This document shows positions 51,767 through 64,000 of a DNA stretch of 64,000 bases, one piece after another. Position numbers and translations under genes: made by a program. How positions within the stretch are numbered: the first letter of the stretch is position 1; each line of letters begins with the position of its first letter. Origin of the DNA: Serinus canaria (Eukaryota > Chordata > Aves > Passeriformes > Fringillidae); NCBI RefSeq assembly GCF_022539315.1, contig NC_066314.1, positions 45,011,180 to 45,075,179 on the forward strand. The letters are read 5' to 3'. Under the pieces are notes generated by a model that was given only the letters and a program-made list of their open reading frames with translations, was not told the DNA's origin and made no database searches.

Positions 51767-54700
51767 GGTTTCTCTTTGTGCAAGGGCAGTCATTTATTCT
51801 CTAAAGTTCAACCACATTTTTATTCTTCGTGTGTGGTAAGGAAATGTGCATTAACAAAGCCTGCATCAAAAATAAATGGAGGGCAGGAAGAATTTCCATA
51901 TATGAAGAGTATAACAACTCTAAATACAAAGTGCTCTACGGACAAGACCTGGGCTGGTATCCCTCCCTACCAGTGACCTTCATTGACAAACCTCTCAGAC
52001 CACCCTCCTCATAAAAGCAGAGTTTTAAGGCATAAAATGGAAAGTATACTGAATCTTGCACTGGCATGATTCATTGAGTTGATTCAAACACTTGGTGTGC
52101 AAGTATGTGGGGTTTAAATAAATACACCCACTCTTCAGTAAAAATGCGTGATGTGTGTTACCATCTTTGTACATGCACAATGGCTGGAATGCAGGAAAGA
52201 AAAAATGTGCAAGAGACCCCTCATACTGCTGCAGCAGAGTCAGCCACAACAAGCCTGAGAAACAGAGACCCCCAAAGCCTGGACTGGAATAGCATCAATA
52301 TCCTCCAGGTCAGAGAAAACTGGGAGGTAAGCCTCATCTTTCTGCGGTACACAACCGAGGAATTACTCATTCAGATGTTCTCACAGAGGCTCACACAATC
52401 TATTATAAATTCAAAATCAAGGCAGCTTCCCCCACCCCAAACAAAAATGCAGACACAAGCTACTGTGCTAAAATGTTCCATACAACAGCAGAGAACGTAC
52501 GTGGACAAGTGAGATAGCAAAACCTGATACAATTTACAACTGAGATTAAGATGAGATGAAAAAAACCTTCTCCCTCTAAAACTGCTAATTCCTGAAAGGT
52601 TAAAAAAACCCCAGAGATTTATCAGCAGAAGAGCCACTGGTAAAAATAATTTCTTTCAGAGAGTAAATACAACTTTTGCTGTGCAGGTTGCAAGAAGACA
52701 AGAGCCATTGTTGGACACATCTGTATTTTTAGATATAATCATCTCATTTACAGTTCAGCACTTTAAAGAAATGAAAATGTGGAAGATCTGATTGCAGTTC
52801 TAAACCTGTTTTGTGCAAAGGACTAATGCAAGACTGCCATAAGAAGCTGACCCATATACTGAAAAATAGGATCTAAAATTAAATGGGAAAATGTACATCA
52901 TTATTTTAACTTAGCTCCAAGTTGCACAGCTAAATCTCTGTGCAGCAACCTGAAAAGTTATCTATACTCTGCAGATTATTATGCACTCAGTGAACACACA
53001 TTCAAGTAATTTTTGCTATGTTAGTTACATTGAATTTTTCATGCATTTTAAAATTAGACAAATGGTTAAGAAAAATAACTCAATAGGTCAGGTGTTTCAT
53101 TACCTTATATATTAACAAAAAAAACCCTCCAAGCAGAATCAAATGCTGCTTTTTGGTTTTTTGTTTCTTTTTTTTCCCACCCTTACCTGTGGACCCATGT
53201 ACTTTTTCCAGGGCAGGAGAACCTAGTGAGAAGCCTTCTCAGCTTGCTGGAAGTACCAGGGTGCTGAACATCTGGGGCTGTGCTATCTATAATCCCTACA
53301 GAAACTGCTACGTTTAGATCCGAGCTAACACTTCATCTTTTGTCCAGATTTACACTTATGTTCTTGGTCTGAGGTGCCCTGTTCCCAAAGGAATTTTTGT
53401 TTTGTAAGAATTTCTGAATGTACACTGAATACCAGCTCGACACTGTTTAATAACAAAGCATACACGCACTAGAATTTTGAAAGCCCTTATAATATTTTCC
53501 ACAAGCTTATAAATTACCTGCCTGCAATGATCTAATGCCAGTTAAAGGCTTTCTTTCAAACAGCACGTACTGGTAACAAGGATGAGAACCTGGTTTTCTT
53601 GATGTCAATGTCAAAACACCATTGACTGGAATGAAGCCAGTGTCTCGCTTGGACATGCTGTACTCCAATAAAATAGGGATTACTCTGCATTGCAGAACTG
53701 AAAAGGATGGGTAAAGTCAAAACAAAATGGTAGAATGAAAGCTGACCATGTAAAAATAGTGTTTTCTTATTCAGCAGACCTACCCTACAAATATATTCAA
53801 TCTCTTCACTGCTTATACTCAGAGCTAGAAAAACACCCTAGGATTACTTTTTATTTCAATTTCAGAGATGGCCCAGTTATGGTGAGTGTAAGCAGATCCC
53901 ATATATTGTCTTTCACTCTTGTGATTTCATCACAAGTCCCAACAAAGTCTCTCTGCTTCCCAAAAACACAAACTTTTGAATTTCAGCTTTGTTAGGAAGA
54001 CAAATGCACAAGTCCCATGACCACATAGACAGTTTTGAATTATGTAATTTTTTTCCCCTATAATATTTCAAGCCCTGAGGTTAACTAGTTTTTCATCAAA
54101 TAGATAATCACTAATTAAAGGACAACTGAACTTTCACATTCTGCACACAGGAACAGTCTGCCCAAGCCAGAGGAGCCCTACTGTAAATTGCCACCTTATT
54201 ACTGTATAAGGGCAAGAAAGAAGTCTTACAGAGACCAAATTAGACTTTCAGGAAACATGCATATTCCAATTAAGAGAAAACTCTTATTTCCAAACTTGAC
54301 AACTTTTTCCTTTTGGTTCACAAGGCAAAATGAACAGGGCACTTTGTAACCCTCCCCTGAAGTGTCAGCTTTTCCCAACACTGGATTGCCAACGATTGTA
54401 ACTCACTGAAGTACAAGGAATTCACAGTCTCTGAGGGATGCAAAGAAAAGCTTGGACACAAGGGTAATCCAACTACAAACCCCAAAACCATATGCAAAGA
54501 GGAGAGAAGTTGTGTGATGGTATCTCTCCCTGTGTTCTGTAAAGGGCTCTGTTGAGACTTGGGTGTAAAGGACACTGCTGTTAGTGCTAATCCCCTCCTG
54601 CCAACCCACGGCCTCAGAGTGTAAAACTGAGGCAGATCTGAGAGGAGCTGGGGACAACCTGCAGTTCTGACGAGTTTCTCCCTTCTCTACAGGAACCCCG

Positions 54701-56285
54701 CCCAGGCTGTCAGCGCTCAGAGCACAGATAGCTCATCCCAGTCACAACTTTAATGATATGCTAAGACAAGATGCAGACGTTAGCAACTTTTACTAATAGC
54801 TGCTCTTGATCCCATATTGTCAGCTCAACGTTTCCAGCCTGCTTTGTTAACACCCACGTTTTATTGCAGTGGAAGCTTACAAGGATCTTGGGTCTCAAGA
54901 AGAATGACACCCTTGGTGAAATGAAGACAATTGGATGCATCCCATTTGGTAAGATTTGTCCTTGCATCTCAGGCATCCAGGACTTCTTTCACTCCAGGCT
55001 GAAGCATAAGAGAAGACATGGGCCATCAGGATGAAATGAGAAAGGGCAGTAAACTGAACATCAAAAGAGTTTAGAACTGGACTGCAGGGTGCAAAGTACA
55101 AGCACTCAGACACAGCCTCCTGCCTCAGGAGATAAATAAGAAGAGGGTAGAGCAAGGTGTTTTAAGAAGAAAAATATGACACAGTATGTTTTATTTCACA
55201 GCACGCTAAAAAATGATTAAAGAAATGTGAAGAAGAACAAAAGACTTGTTCTCTGAGCTTTACTTTCAAATACAGCTACATAACACAGAACTATTCTGAT
55301 ATGTGGCTGCATGCATCACTTCTATGTCTGTTAACCAGTTTCCTGGAAAATTAAATCCAAACCTACACATTTATCTTATAACAGCAGCACAGGTTTTGTG
55401 GAGTGAGAGCTTATGAATGGTAAAACACGAATTTAGCACAGTGAAAAACAGTCCAAGCTCAGGGGTCTATTCCCACTGCTTTTATACACTTCTAGTATTC
55501 TGGAAAGTTAGCAGAAGCATTAGGAGTAGAATAGACTGCTGTGAAATGAGCTCACAAATTAAATTAAGAGAGGGAGAGAGCAATGAATAACTGAATCCCC
55601 TGAGCCAGAAGAATGCCACGCTGGAGGGTCACAGAAGCATACACAATATGTGCTCCTATGCACCCACTTTGCAGTGGACCCATGTAATTTATTAACCTGA
55701 CAGCAATGCCATACATACCCACAGGCTCTTCCTAACCTCCCTCCTGCCCATCAGCATGCTTCCACAGAGAACTGCTGAGGAGACTGACACAATGAAAATG
55801 CAGTGGGTTTGGCAGCTTTTCAACCTTCTGTGTACCCTGGAGACATAAGGATTACTTATTATTAGCAATTAAGAAATTTAATCTACTATCCTACATTGCA
55901 TATGATCAAGCTTCATTGTACTCTAGTGAGTCTTATCATAGTACAAACATCAGGCTATGAGCCCATTTTTTAATGCATTGACTTTAATTTTATATAGTGT
56001 CAACCTTCCCTGTTGCAATGTGGTCACTGGATTCTGTATTGCTGATGAGAGTGTGGCTCTGGAGTCTTTGAATAATGCAAGTGTATGTTTCTACCAGTGC
56101 AGAGAGGAAAATATACTAACTTGATTTTTCTTTCCTATTTTCTTTTGAACAAATGCAAACCTGTGGATTAACTGAAAAATTTGAGGCTGCAGGTGAAACC
56201 TGGCATACTAATAGGAATGAAAACCCTATCTTCTAAATCCTAACACATGCCTTATTCATAAAATCATCCTGGATTTACTTTCTGT

Positions 56286-56320
56286 ATCCACACAATCAGG
56301 TGAATCCACACAATCAGGGT
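56286..56320 (+). repeat. Tandem duplication, atccacacaatcagg
   Basis: The 15-mer occurs twice with a three-base spacer, a small local duplication. Confidence 0.8.
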
Positions 56321-58335
56321 GAAACAAGACCATTAAAAATCATCTGCCATGTATGCAGTCTGGCCAAGCACTGTAAGAAGTGATTCACAGTCTTCACTCT
56401 CTGCAAGCCTAAAATCAGACGTTCCACTATTTTCTTATAGCGGTCTTTGTTCTCATTAACTAATTATAATATGTTGGAAGATAACCACACTCTTTCTCAT
56501 GGAATACTTGTTTAAGTGAAAAATTATTATGGCTACATAATAGATATTGCATTTTCTGATCAAAAATATAAAGAAAATCCAAATCAAGGACTGTCCAGCA
56601 TTAACCCCTGTAAAAAAAGTAAAACATCTGACTGAAAATATGTGAGAAAGCAAAAGTGGATTTCTAATGTCACCATCTATCACATCACTTCCATCCCAGA
56701 TAGAAGGTGTACTTATCTGCCTCTGCCTTCCCAACACACACACCAAGGAACTTTCCCACCAGCCATGGCATTCTGCTCAATCCAGCTCCAATGCTTTTTC
56801 CCTGGAGAGAAGACAGGAATACCAGGTGCTGGTGGCTCTCATCAGTCAGGGTGCACTACTGCAGTGAGAAGAGCAGTGTGAGAAGTCACCTGTAACTGAG
56901 TGCTCTTATTTAAGCCAATATGCCATTCATCACACAGTGACTTGTTTTAAAAAGGCAACTGGTGATTGACCAGGACCACCAGCAGCATAAATAACAGCAC
57001 ATTTTCCTGTGGATTTTCATGTCTGTCTCCACAATCCTTCCCTTGTCCCACAGCAGAACTCCTTCTCTCTCTGTACCTCTTTCCCTGTATTATTTTCAGC
57101 TTCCTCCATCCTCACTGTAATTTCAGCTTCCCACCACAGCTCTACGACTCAACTGTGCTTTTTCCTACCCTCAGCAGTGCAAGACACAATATCCCCACCA
57201 CAAAGAGGATATGAAAAGAGTTCCATCTAGTCACTCCCATGAAAGCTGTGGGAACTTAATATCTCTGAAAGAAACCATTCTTCCAGCTCAGATGCCCAAT
57301 CAGTTTGGAAGACCAACAATTACTGAAGACCATACTGCATGAGGTTAAAAAGTATTCTCCAAAAGGCAATTTTAATGGAGCAAATCAGTGACCAAAAATG
57401 CTAAAATATGTGTCTTTTAATAATACAGTTCAGAACAAGAACATCAAATCTCGTTTCTTATGTAACTTCACATAACTGCAGTTATTTAATTACACTTCAC
57501 CTCATCAAACAAGAGTATTGTGCTACTCTTAATATTCTTTTGCTTAAAACAGAGAAGTTAAAGCACTCCAAATTTAGATTCAATTCTATCCTTCTGCAAC
57601 GATTAACACAAGTCAGCAAAGCAAACCTGGGCTGTGCACTCGTGTTTACTTAGATGACATGGCATTCATGTAGAGTGAATGTCATGTCCTGTCAGAACAG
57701 TGATTAATTAAGCAACTGCCTTCCTCATTCCTCTCACCTGAGCATGCACATCCAGTATTTACACAGAGCATTCTTTTGACACAGCCTAGAAAGAGAGATC
57801 TGATGCTTAGGAAGAGCAAGGATCAGACTGATTTCTGAGCTTATAACACATCTACACTAACATATTAAAGTATTTTGAAATCAGAAAAATTCCACTTCTT
57901 TGATGATTTATCCACAAAGGAAAGCATTTTTACCAAAACAGCCATACAGGTGACCTCCTACTCAGCAAAGAACCAAGTCATCAACCTGGCTGCTCACATA
58001 ACAAAAACATCAGGCAGGCAAATGTTGTGCTCTGTCAGTATCATAACTACTGCTGTGGAATTTTAAACAGCAGGGAAATGTAACACAAAGCTCACTAAAT
58101 CTGGGGAGTTAAAAAGTCCTACAGTCCATGTTAGTGTGCCTCTGATGATGATGATCCAAGAGTTCTCTAGACACTCCCAGCACCAAGATAAATCAACACC
58201 CAGCTCTAACACACTGCACACTAGGTGCTGTCAGAAGAGGTGAAAGTGAGGTGAGGATGGTCAGACAGGCAGAGACCAAGGCTGAATGCATGTTTCCTTA
58301 ATGCATAACTTCCACTTGATAGGACATGAAAATGT

Positions 58336-58353
58336 AAAAAAAAAAAAAAAAAA
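58336..58353 (+). repeat. Poly-A run, 18 bases
   Basis: Eighteen A residues in an A/T-rich context, with no recognisable retroposon upstream. Confidence 0.9.
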
Positions 58354-59439
58354 TTTCTTCTAACTTTAAAATAACAGAATTGTATATACTGAAGTCCTTA
58401 TCCAGCAACGGCTCCATATTCCTTCTCCTTTTGATGATCTACAGAAAAGAACCACCCTCATTCATCCTTTTGACTCATGCTGAAGCATAATTGCTGCTCT
58501 TTTTTTATTTATTGCAGCACCCATTTTCTCCCATTTGTCCTTTTTGTTTTCCTTTTATTTATTTCGAACTTCTACATTTATAGAAATAGAAACAGTTTTC
58601 TAAATTTTATTCTTTTTAACCCTATTGTGCTTTGGCTTTTCTTTTTCTTTTCTGAAACTTTTCAGGAAAGCCAGGTACTGTGAAAATGCCATTTTGCCTT
58701 GTTTTATTTACTCATTGTTTTTGCTGAAAGGGAAGCCAAAAAGATAAGGAATACTTTAGTTCTTAAGACACTGTCCAAGCCTGCAGCTATTTACTTATGA
58801 AATGATTATGTCGATGACTGTGTCAGAAGTCATTAGAAGTCTAAGGGAAAATGTCAAGTGTACAATACAGAAACCACAACAAGCTGCAAATATTTCTTTG
58901 CACAGGTAAGGCACATTGAGATAAATTTTGCTCTCTCTTCTATCCTGGTTTTGCCTACCCATCCACTGTCCCTTGTAGACTAGTCTTGTTCTCCATCACA
59001 GACTGCTAAATGCCCCATTTTATTTAAATTAAGCAAAAAGAACCCCAACAAAACCATGAAACTGAATGATCAGGACTACAGACTAAAAGCCTTTTTAAAG
59101 GTAAAACCACCAGGGTGACAAAATCTCTATGAGTGAAGTGGAGGTGAACTGCAACTTTCTGAAGCCGTATGTGAATATTTGGAACCAAAATTGAAAGTCT
59201 AACAGGTAATCCTGCAGGTTATAAAGAGTTGCAGCTGCTAAAAACTGATTTACTTGAGGAAAAAGCCAATGTTTACTCTAAAAATAGCAGAATTATGCAT
59301 GGGATTTATTGTTAAACTTCAGTCCTTGCAAGAAGAAAGGTGTCAAACACTTAGGCAAGGGTGACTTGAATTGAAGCACAGAGCTAGGCACTGATATTTT
59401 GTCTTTGGTAACTAGGACTGAGGAAAAACCTCATTGGAG

Positions 59440-59745
59440 TTACAACTTCCTCATGATGGAAGAGGAGGGGCAGGCACTGATCTCTACTCTATGGTTAGCA
59501 GTGACAGGACCCAAGGAACAGCCTGAAGCTGAGTCAGGAGAGGTTCAGGTTAGATATTAGGAGGTTTTTCACCCAGAGGGTGTTTGGGCACTGGAACCAC
59601 CAGGGAAATGTGACAGCACCAGCCTGACAGGGATCAAGAAGCATTTGGACAATGCTCTCAGGCACATGGTGTGACTCTTGAGGACGGTCCTGTGCAAAGC
59701 CAGGAGCTGGACTTTGATGATCTGTGTGGGTCCCCACCTACTGAG
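59440..59745 (+). mobile_element. CR1 LINE 3' fragment, plus orientation
   Basis: It starts with caacttcctcatgatggaag, runs through gtcaggagaggttcaggtta and gatattaggaggtttttcac, and ends near agctggactttgatgatctg. The reverse complement of the 5.2-kb element has nearly the same opening (gcaacttcctcatgatggga), so both belong to one CR1 subfamily. Confidence 0.9.
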
Positions 59746-59994
59746 GATACTCTAGGTTTCCATGAATCATACTGAAAAATGTTCAGCCATACCACATTCA
59801 TTAATTTGGCTCGTGCTGAAGACAGCTTTCTTCTGAGTCAATGTGGCTTCCACCACCATGAAAGAACAACTTCACTCTTCTGCTTCAGTGTGACCACAAA
59901 AATCCTCCTTGCTGTACCCAAACAGTCTTCCTGCATCCATGTTCTCCAGTGAGAGCTGGTATCTCACAAAACAGGCAGGGATGAAGGTGCTTAC

Positions 59995-60389
59995 CTGGCC
60001 AAGAGCAACCTGACCTAAGAGGAGCAAGCATCACGACGATGGGGACACCACCAGGACTGCATATGCTTCCCTCCCACAAACAGCAGCAAAAAATGAGCAA
60101 GATGAACAGCAGTGACATTGTGGCCATGGACACAGCATCCAGCACCACCCAGTCAGTCACTGTGCCAGCAGTGGCAGCAGGTGGCATTAGCATTTGCCCT
60201 GAAGGCAGCTGTGACCATTCTGAATTTCCAGACTTGTGTGAGAAAGGAGGCAGTGGAGTGGCCTGGAGACCACCTGCTGGTCTTCTTGGAGGCAGAACCC
60301 AGATGGCAGCCTGCCACAGGAAAGGAGCCAGCTTCTGCCCTGGTGACTGGCAGGTTTGGCCTTGATCCCTGGAGGAAAATGCATTGCTG
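59995..60389 (-). other. Exon-like open block, function unknown
   Basis: On the minus strand, 395 bases lie between an acceptor-like site (tgctttttcag) and a strong donor-like site (CCAG|GTAAGC), inside a 190-codon frame spanning 59885-60457. It is the longest non-repeat frame in the window and contains a hydrophobic stretch (MSLLFILLIFCCCLW). I recognise no domain. The length is not a multiple of three, so insertion between phase-0 ANKS1B exons would shift the frame. It could be a cryptic, 5' untranslated or noncoding exon, or chance. Confidence 0.25.
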
Positions 60390-60810
60390 CTGAAAAAGCA
60401 AGCCTGTCTCTGAAAGGCCAAAAAAGCTATGAATGGACAATTATAGCTACACCTCATAAATCCCCTTGTTTTGGTAGCACTTTACTACTTGTTTTGTACC
60501 TGAAAGAACCCATTTTAAGACACCAAATAAATGATACAGATTCTGGTGCTTTACTAAATAACTGGACATTCTTAGTAATTAAGCATTTATTCTACACAGT
60601 AGAAGGAAATATTCTAATGAACTGATTATATATTTTTTCCATGGTATGGAGCACATAAAAATAAGCAATTTCAATAATCATTATTACTGCTCCAGTATAT
60701 ATTAATACATTTCAGATAAATCATTGCCTCCACTATCAACTCAGCTACTGCTCCTGCAAATAAAGCAATACCTTGTTACCTAGCAACGAAGCAAGTCCTT
60801 GCTATGGTGC

Positions 60811-60829
60811 AAAAAAAAAAAAAAAAAAA
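60811..60829 (+). repeat. Poly-A run, 19 bases
   Basis: Nineteen A residues followed by cataaaaaagg and a TA-rich patch. Confidence 0.9.
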
Positions 60830-63181
60830 CATAAAAAAGGAAATATATATATTTGTATATTCCTGTCGTTTCATGTTGAGAGAACATCCATAAAGAACAA
60901 AGAATAATCCACTCAAATGCCCTCAAATTCAATACTTCAGTAAAATGTTTGATCATCCACATTTCACGAGTGTTTTCAGAAGCTCGGTCTTGATTAAACA
61001 TGCATAACCTCTTGCTGACAATATAATGTTCTTGCTATGTATTTCTTGGAACATTTTAATGCATACATAAGTGCACAGCCATAACACATATAAGTCATGA
61101 CAGGCTCTTAATGCTACATCTGATCTGTAACAGAACAGGAACAGGTATCACAGGGCTTGTTTAAAGTTCATTTGCTTATGCTAAATCAGTTCCTCTCCTA
61201 TTTAACACAGCAGTGCATAGTATCGCCTCTTACTGATGCAATATCTCTTTTCAGGGCACTGTCATTTGTACAAAATGTTCCTTGTGTTGCATTTAAAAAG
61301 GAAATGTACTAAAAGCCCCACTACTTTGTTGCTTTACATTTCATGTCTGTTTCTGACAGATTGCCAACACTGCGTGGACAAAAACAAATAAGAGTAGCTC
61401 AGGAGTGCTACTCGTGTGGATGAGCTACAGAGTTGGGCAATGTGCAAATCTGACAGCAGCCTCTGAGCTCTGTGGTTACCAGCATGTGTCTGGTACACGC
61501 TTTACTCAAGAGCTGAAAGAGGCAGCACAAGGATTCACGGCCCCATGAGCACAAAGTATGAAGGCATATCCTTCCCTATGACAAGGACTGCAATTAAGCT
61601 TTTGCAATAGAGAGAATATGAAGTCATGAAAATTGCTGTCCTGAAGGCCTACAGTTTCATTAGTAGGTTCCTACATCCAATAATGTCTAGGTCATCACAT
61701 TGCCCCCAGATAAAATACGAGATACATCTTAAGATAATACAAATTTCACTTAAAATTTGATGGCTAATCACACGCTACTATTTCTACTCACAAATGAGAT
61801 GACCACTAAACACCACACAGAAATTTTGAATGTTGCTCTTGGTAGCAACATCTTTAGGGAAAGCATTCCTGAAATATTCTGTTAATGTTCTCTTGAAATT
61901 TTTTGAAGTCACCTATCTCTTAGCATGCAAGGATATTGGCTCAGTTGATCACAGCACAAAGGTATACACAATCCATATCATGCTGCCTCGAACATCTGCT
62001 GCTGCTGTAATCCTTCATAATTCATAGCAAAAATATTCAGAAAATTGTATGCTTGCACCCAAAGGCACCTTAGTTTTTGTGGCTCTTGCCATTATCTCTG
62101 AGCTTTATATACCAGTTAGAAATTTTTTGCAGCTTGGTGTTGCCCATTTTTTACTATTCTTGCAGTCTTTAACAACCAGGGATCATAGTTCACCTCTCAG
62201 AGGAGTGTGTGGAGTTCAGCAAAATGCATAATGCATACAGAGGGAGCAAGGATGAAGCATCAGCTACTGTGGTGCTCAGAAGCCTCTTGCTTCTGAATAA
62301 AGATTTTAGAAGTTAGTGTAACACTGGAACTTATACATACTCAAAGGATAAAGCAAACATCAGAGACCGTACCCTACAGGCTCTGCATGATGAAGTCTGT
62401 GCATGTTGCCTCTCCCTCTGGAACGCAGTCTTCAGTGACAGATGGCACAACCACTACCTACAGATGGCTCCAATGGGGGCTCCATAGCTTTGATAAATAC
62501 TGCAATCAACTCCTAGGATAGGTATGGTTCAGGCAGCAGAGCAAACACAGGGAATAAATCCCTCAAAAATGTAACTGTATAATAATCACACACATAGTAT
62601 TATCCTAAACAGACAGATGAAAGGCCAAGGGTTGTTACTGAGCTGACAGAAATTCAGGGCTGCTTAAGAGGAGGTCAGTAGTTTAGGATAAAAGTGTATG
62701 AAATGAGCATCACTCAATTTGTTATCTACTTTATCCAGAAAAACATTTTCACTTTCATCATGGACCAAGTGCTCCTGGTGAAATTATTCTTGCTTTCCAG
62801 TGGGATTTGTTTTCCTTTGGAGGAGCAATCAACCCTATCACCAAACAAAGCCTTGGTTTGGTTGGTAGAAAACATCCTTGCCCCAGACGGATGATTCACT
62901 ACAGTGAACAGAAGTATTTGAATCTACTACTCTAACAAAATCAAAAATCATGGACTGATCCTGAAGCTATTTGTAGCAGACTAGCACAATCTTTTCTAAT
63001 CTTCTCTAGAAGGCTTGAAATAAGAGCAACTGGAGTGATTTCATAAAGGAACACTTGCTTTAGTTGAGCCAATGGCTCAGAGACCCTGCTCTCTCACTCC
63101 TTACTGCTCAAATAAACCAAAGATGACTTTGCAATATCTTTTGTGGCAACACAGAGCTACTGATGAGCCACATTTGCTACA

Positions 63182-63300
63182 ACAGAATCATAGAATATTT
63201 TGGGTTGGAAGGGACCTTCAAGAACATCTACTTCCAACCCTACTGCCTGGGCAGGCAACCTTCTACCAAGTCAGATTACCCAGAGCCTCATCCAGCCTGG
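63182..63300 (-). mobile_element. CR1 LINE tail, minus orientation
   Basis: The + strand contains agaatcatagaatattttgg and gttggaagggaccttcaaga, the classic antisense CR1 end, followed by ttccaaccctactgcctggg and agcctcatccagcctggtct. Beyond about 63300 the similarity is lost. Confidence 0.9.
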
Positions 63301-64000
63301 TCTTGCTCCCCCAATACATTAGGGAGTGTGGGCTCAAGTTCCATACGGAGTCCTTGGATTACACATGTTCCCCAGCCCGCACCTGGAGTACAACAGAGAA
63401 CAATATCTTTACAGAATCCTCACAAATGTAGCCCAGTAAGTCTTGCATCCCAGAAAATAAAATAATCCTACCCCATTAGCAGGCAGTATTTCAGTCTTTC
63501 ATACCAGCCCTAGCAAAACCTAAGCAAGAATATGACTATTGAATTCTTGTCTGTGGAAGAAGATACCAGAATACAGATACAAACTGTAACAATTTAAACC
63601 TTGATTATGGCCCAATTAATACAGTATCCAGAATCAATCCTGAAGACCTGAAGTTCCTATTCCATTCTGCCATCACTGTTTTCCAGACTACAAACACAAA
63701 ACACTAAAATTGCTGTTTCCAACAACTCCTGTTCACAATTTAACAAGTTCCCTAACTTTCAACCTTCACAGCCTGTAAATACAGAATACTGTAGAGTGAG
63801 GGAGAAGTCCTCTTTGTCAGAGCTTTAAGAAGTAGAAATAAACTCCTTTATCTAATTTTTTTATGATGATTAACTAACTCAACTTTTATCCCTTTTCAGA
63901 CTATAGAAAACCATGACTGACACTCTTCTCTCTGAAAAACTACCGTGTAGAAAAAGGGAGACAGAGACTGCTATAATGTCAATGTAATTTCGGAATGCAT

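Larger units (their letters stand above)
36867..64000 (-). other. ANKS1B: ANKS1B upstream intron (partial, at least 27 kb)
   Basis: Everything to the right of the SAM2 exon appears to be one incomplete intron. I searched on the minus strand for the preceding SAM exon (expected to encode residues like AEWLDSIELGDY and KKIWEVELIN) and did not see it. Contents are CR1 fragments at 41.2, 43.8-44.3, 49.1, 59.4-59.7 and 63.2 kb, a TG/TA repeat at 51.71-51.76 kb, A runs at 58.3 and 60.8 kb, and an open, GC-richer block at 59.9-60.4 kb. The remainder is ordinary unique sequence. A missed short exon cannot be ruled out. Confidence 0.7.

Noticed and set aside
1..64000. CRISPR arrays, bacterial operons, tRNA or rRNA genes
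   Set aside because: No regularly spaced repeat-spacer pattern, no ribosome-binding-site-led gene strings and no cloverleaf or rRNA core motifs were seen. The window is a vertebrate gene body.

Overview
The window is vertebrate nuclear DNA, almost certainly from a bird. The evidence is about eleven fragments of CR1 non-LTR retrotransposons (the main avian and reptilian LINE), few other mobile elements, an AT-rich and CpG-poor background, and exons nearly identical to a conserved vertebrate neuronal gene. No bacterial-type gene, operon or CRISPR array is present.

The only gene I can support is ANKS1B (AIDA-1, ankyrin repeat and sterile alpha motif domain protein 1B), on the minus strand. Five coding exons are visible, in transcript order: 36866-36759 (end of the second SAM domain), 31548-31369 (linker), 15424-15296 (entry into the PTB domain), 10494-10423 (PTB strand and helix) and 63-1 (PTB, running off the left edge). 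All have AG/GT borders where visible. All junctions are phase 0, and together they give one open frame of 184 codons. The ankyrin repeats, first SAM domain and start of the second SAM domain should lie beyond 64000. The rest of the PTB domain and the C-terminus should lie left of position 1.

Everything else is intron. From right to left: an incomplete 5' intron (36867 to the right edge) with five CR1 pieces; a 5.2-kb intron (31549-36758); a 15.9-kb intron (15425-31368) holding an isolated CpG island near 20.3-20.6 kb and a CR1-derived inverted repeat near 26.2 kb; a 4.8-kb intron (10495-15295) with two large microsatellites, (ATCCAT)n at 11.7 kb and a (GGGAA)n purine tract at 12.8-13.3 kb; and a 10.4-kb intron (64-10422) with one 0.6-kb CR1.

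The exons act together: together with exons outside the window they encode the SAM2-linker-PTB part of a postsynaptic adaptor that can also enter the nucleus. I saw no convincing new biological system. The points most worth a second look are the intronic CpG island (possible internal promoter), the quadruplex-prone GGGAA array, the inverted repeat at 26.2 kb, and an unexplained 395-bp exon-like block at 60 kb.
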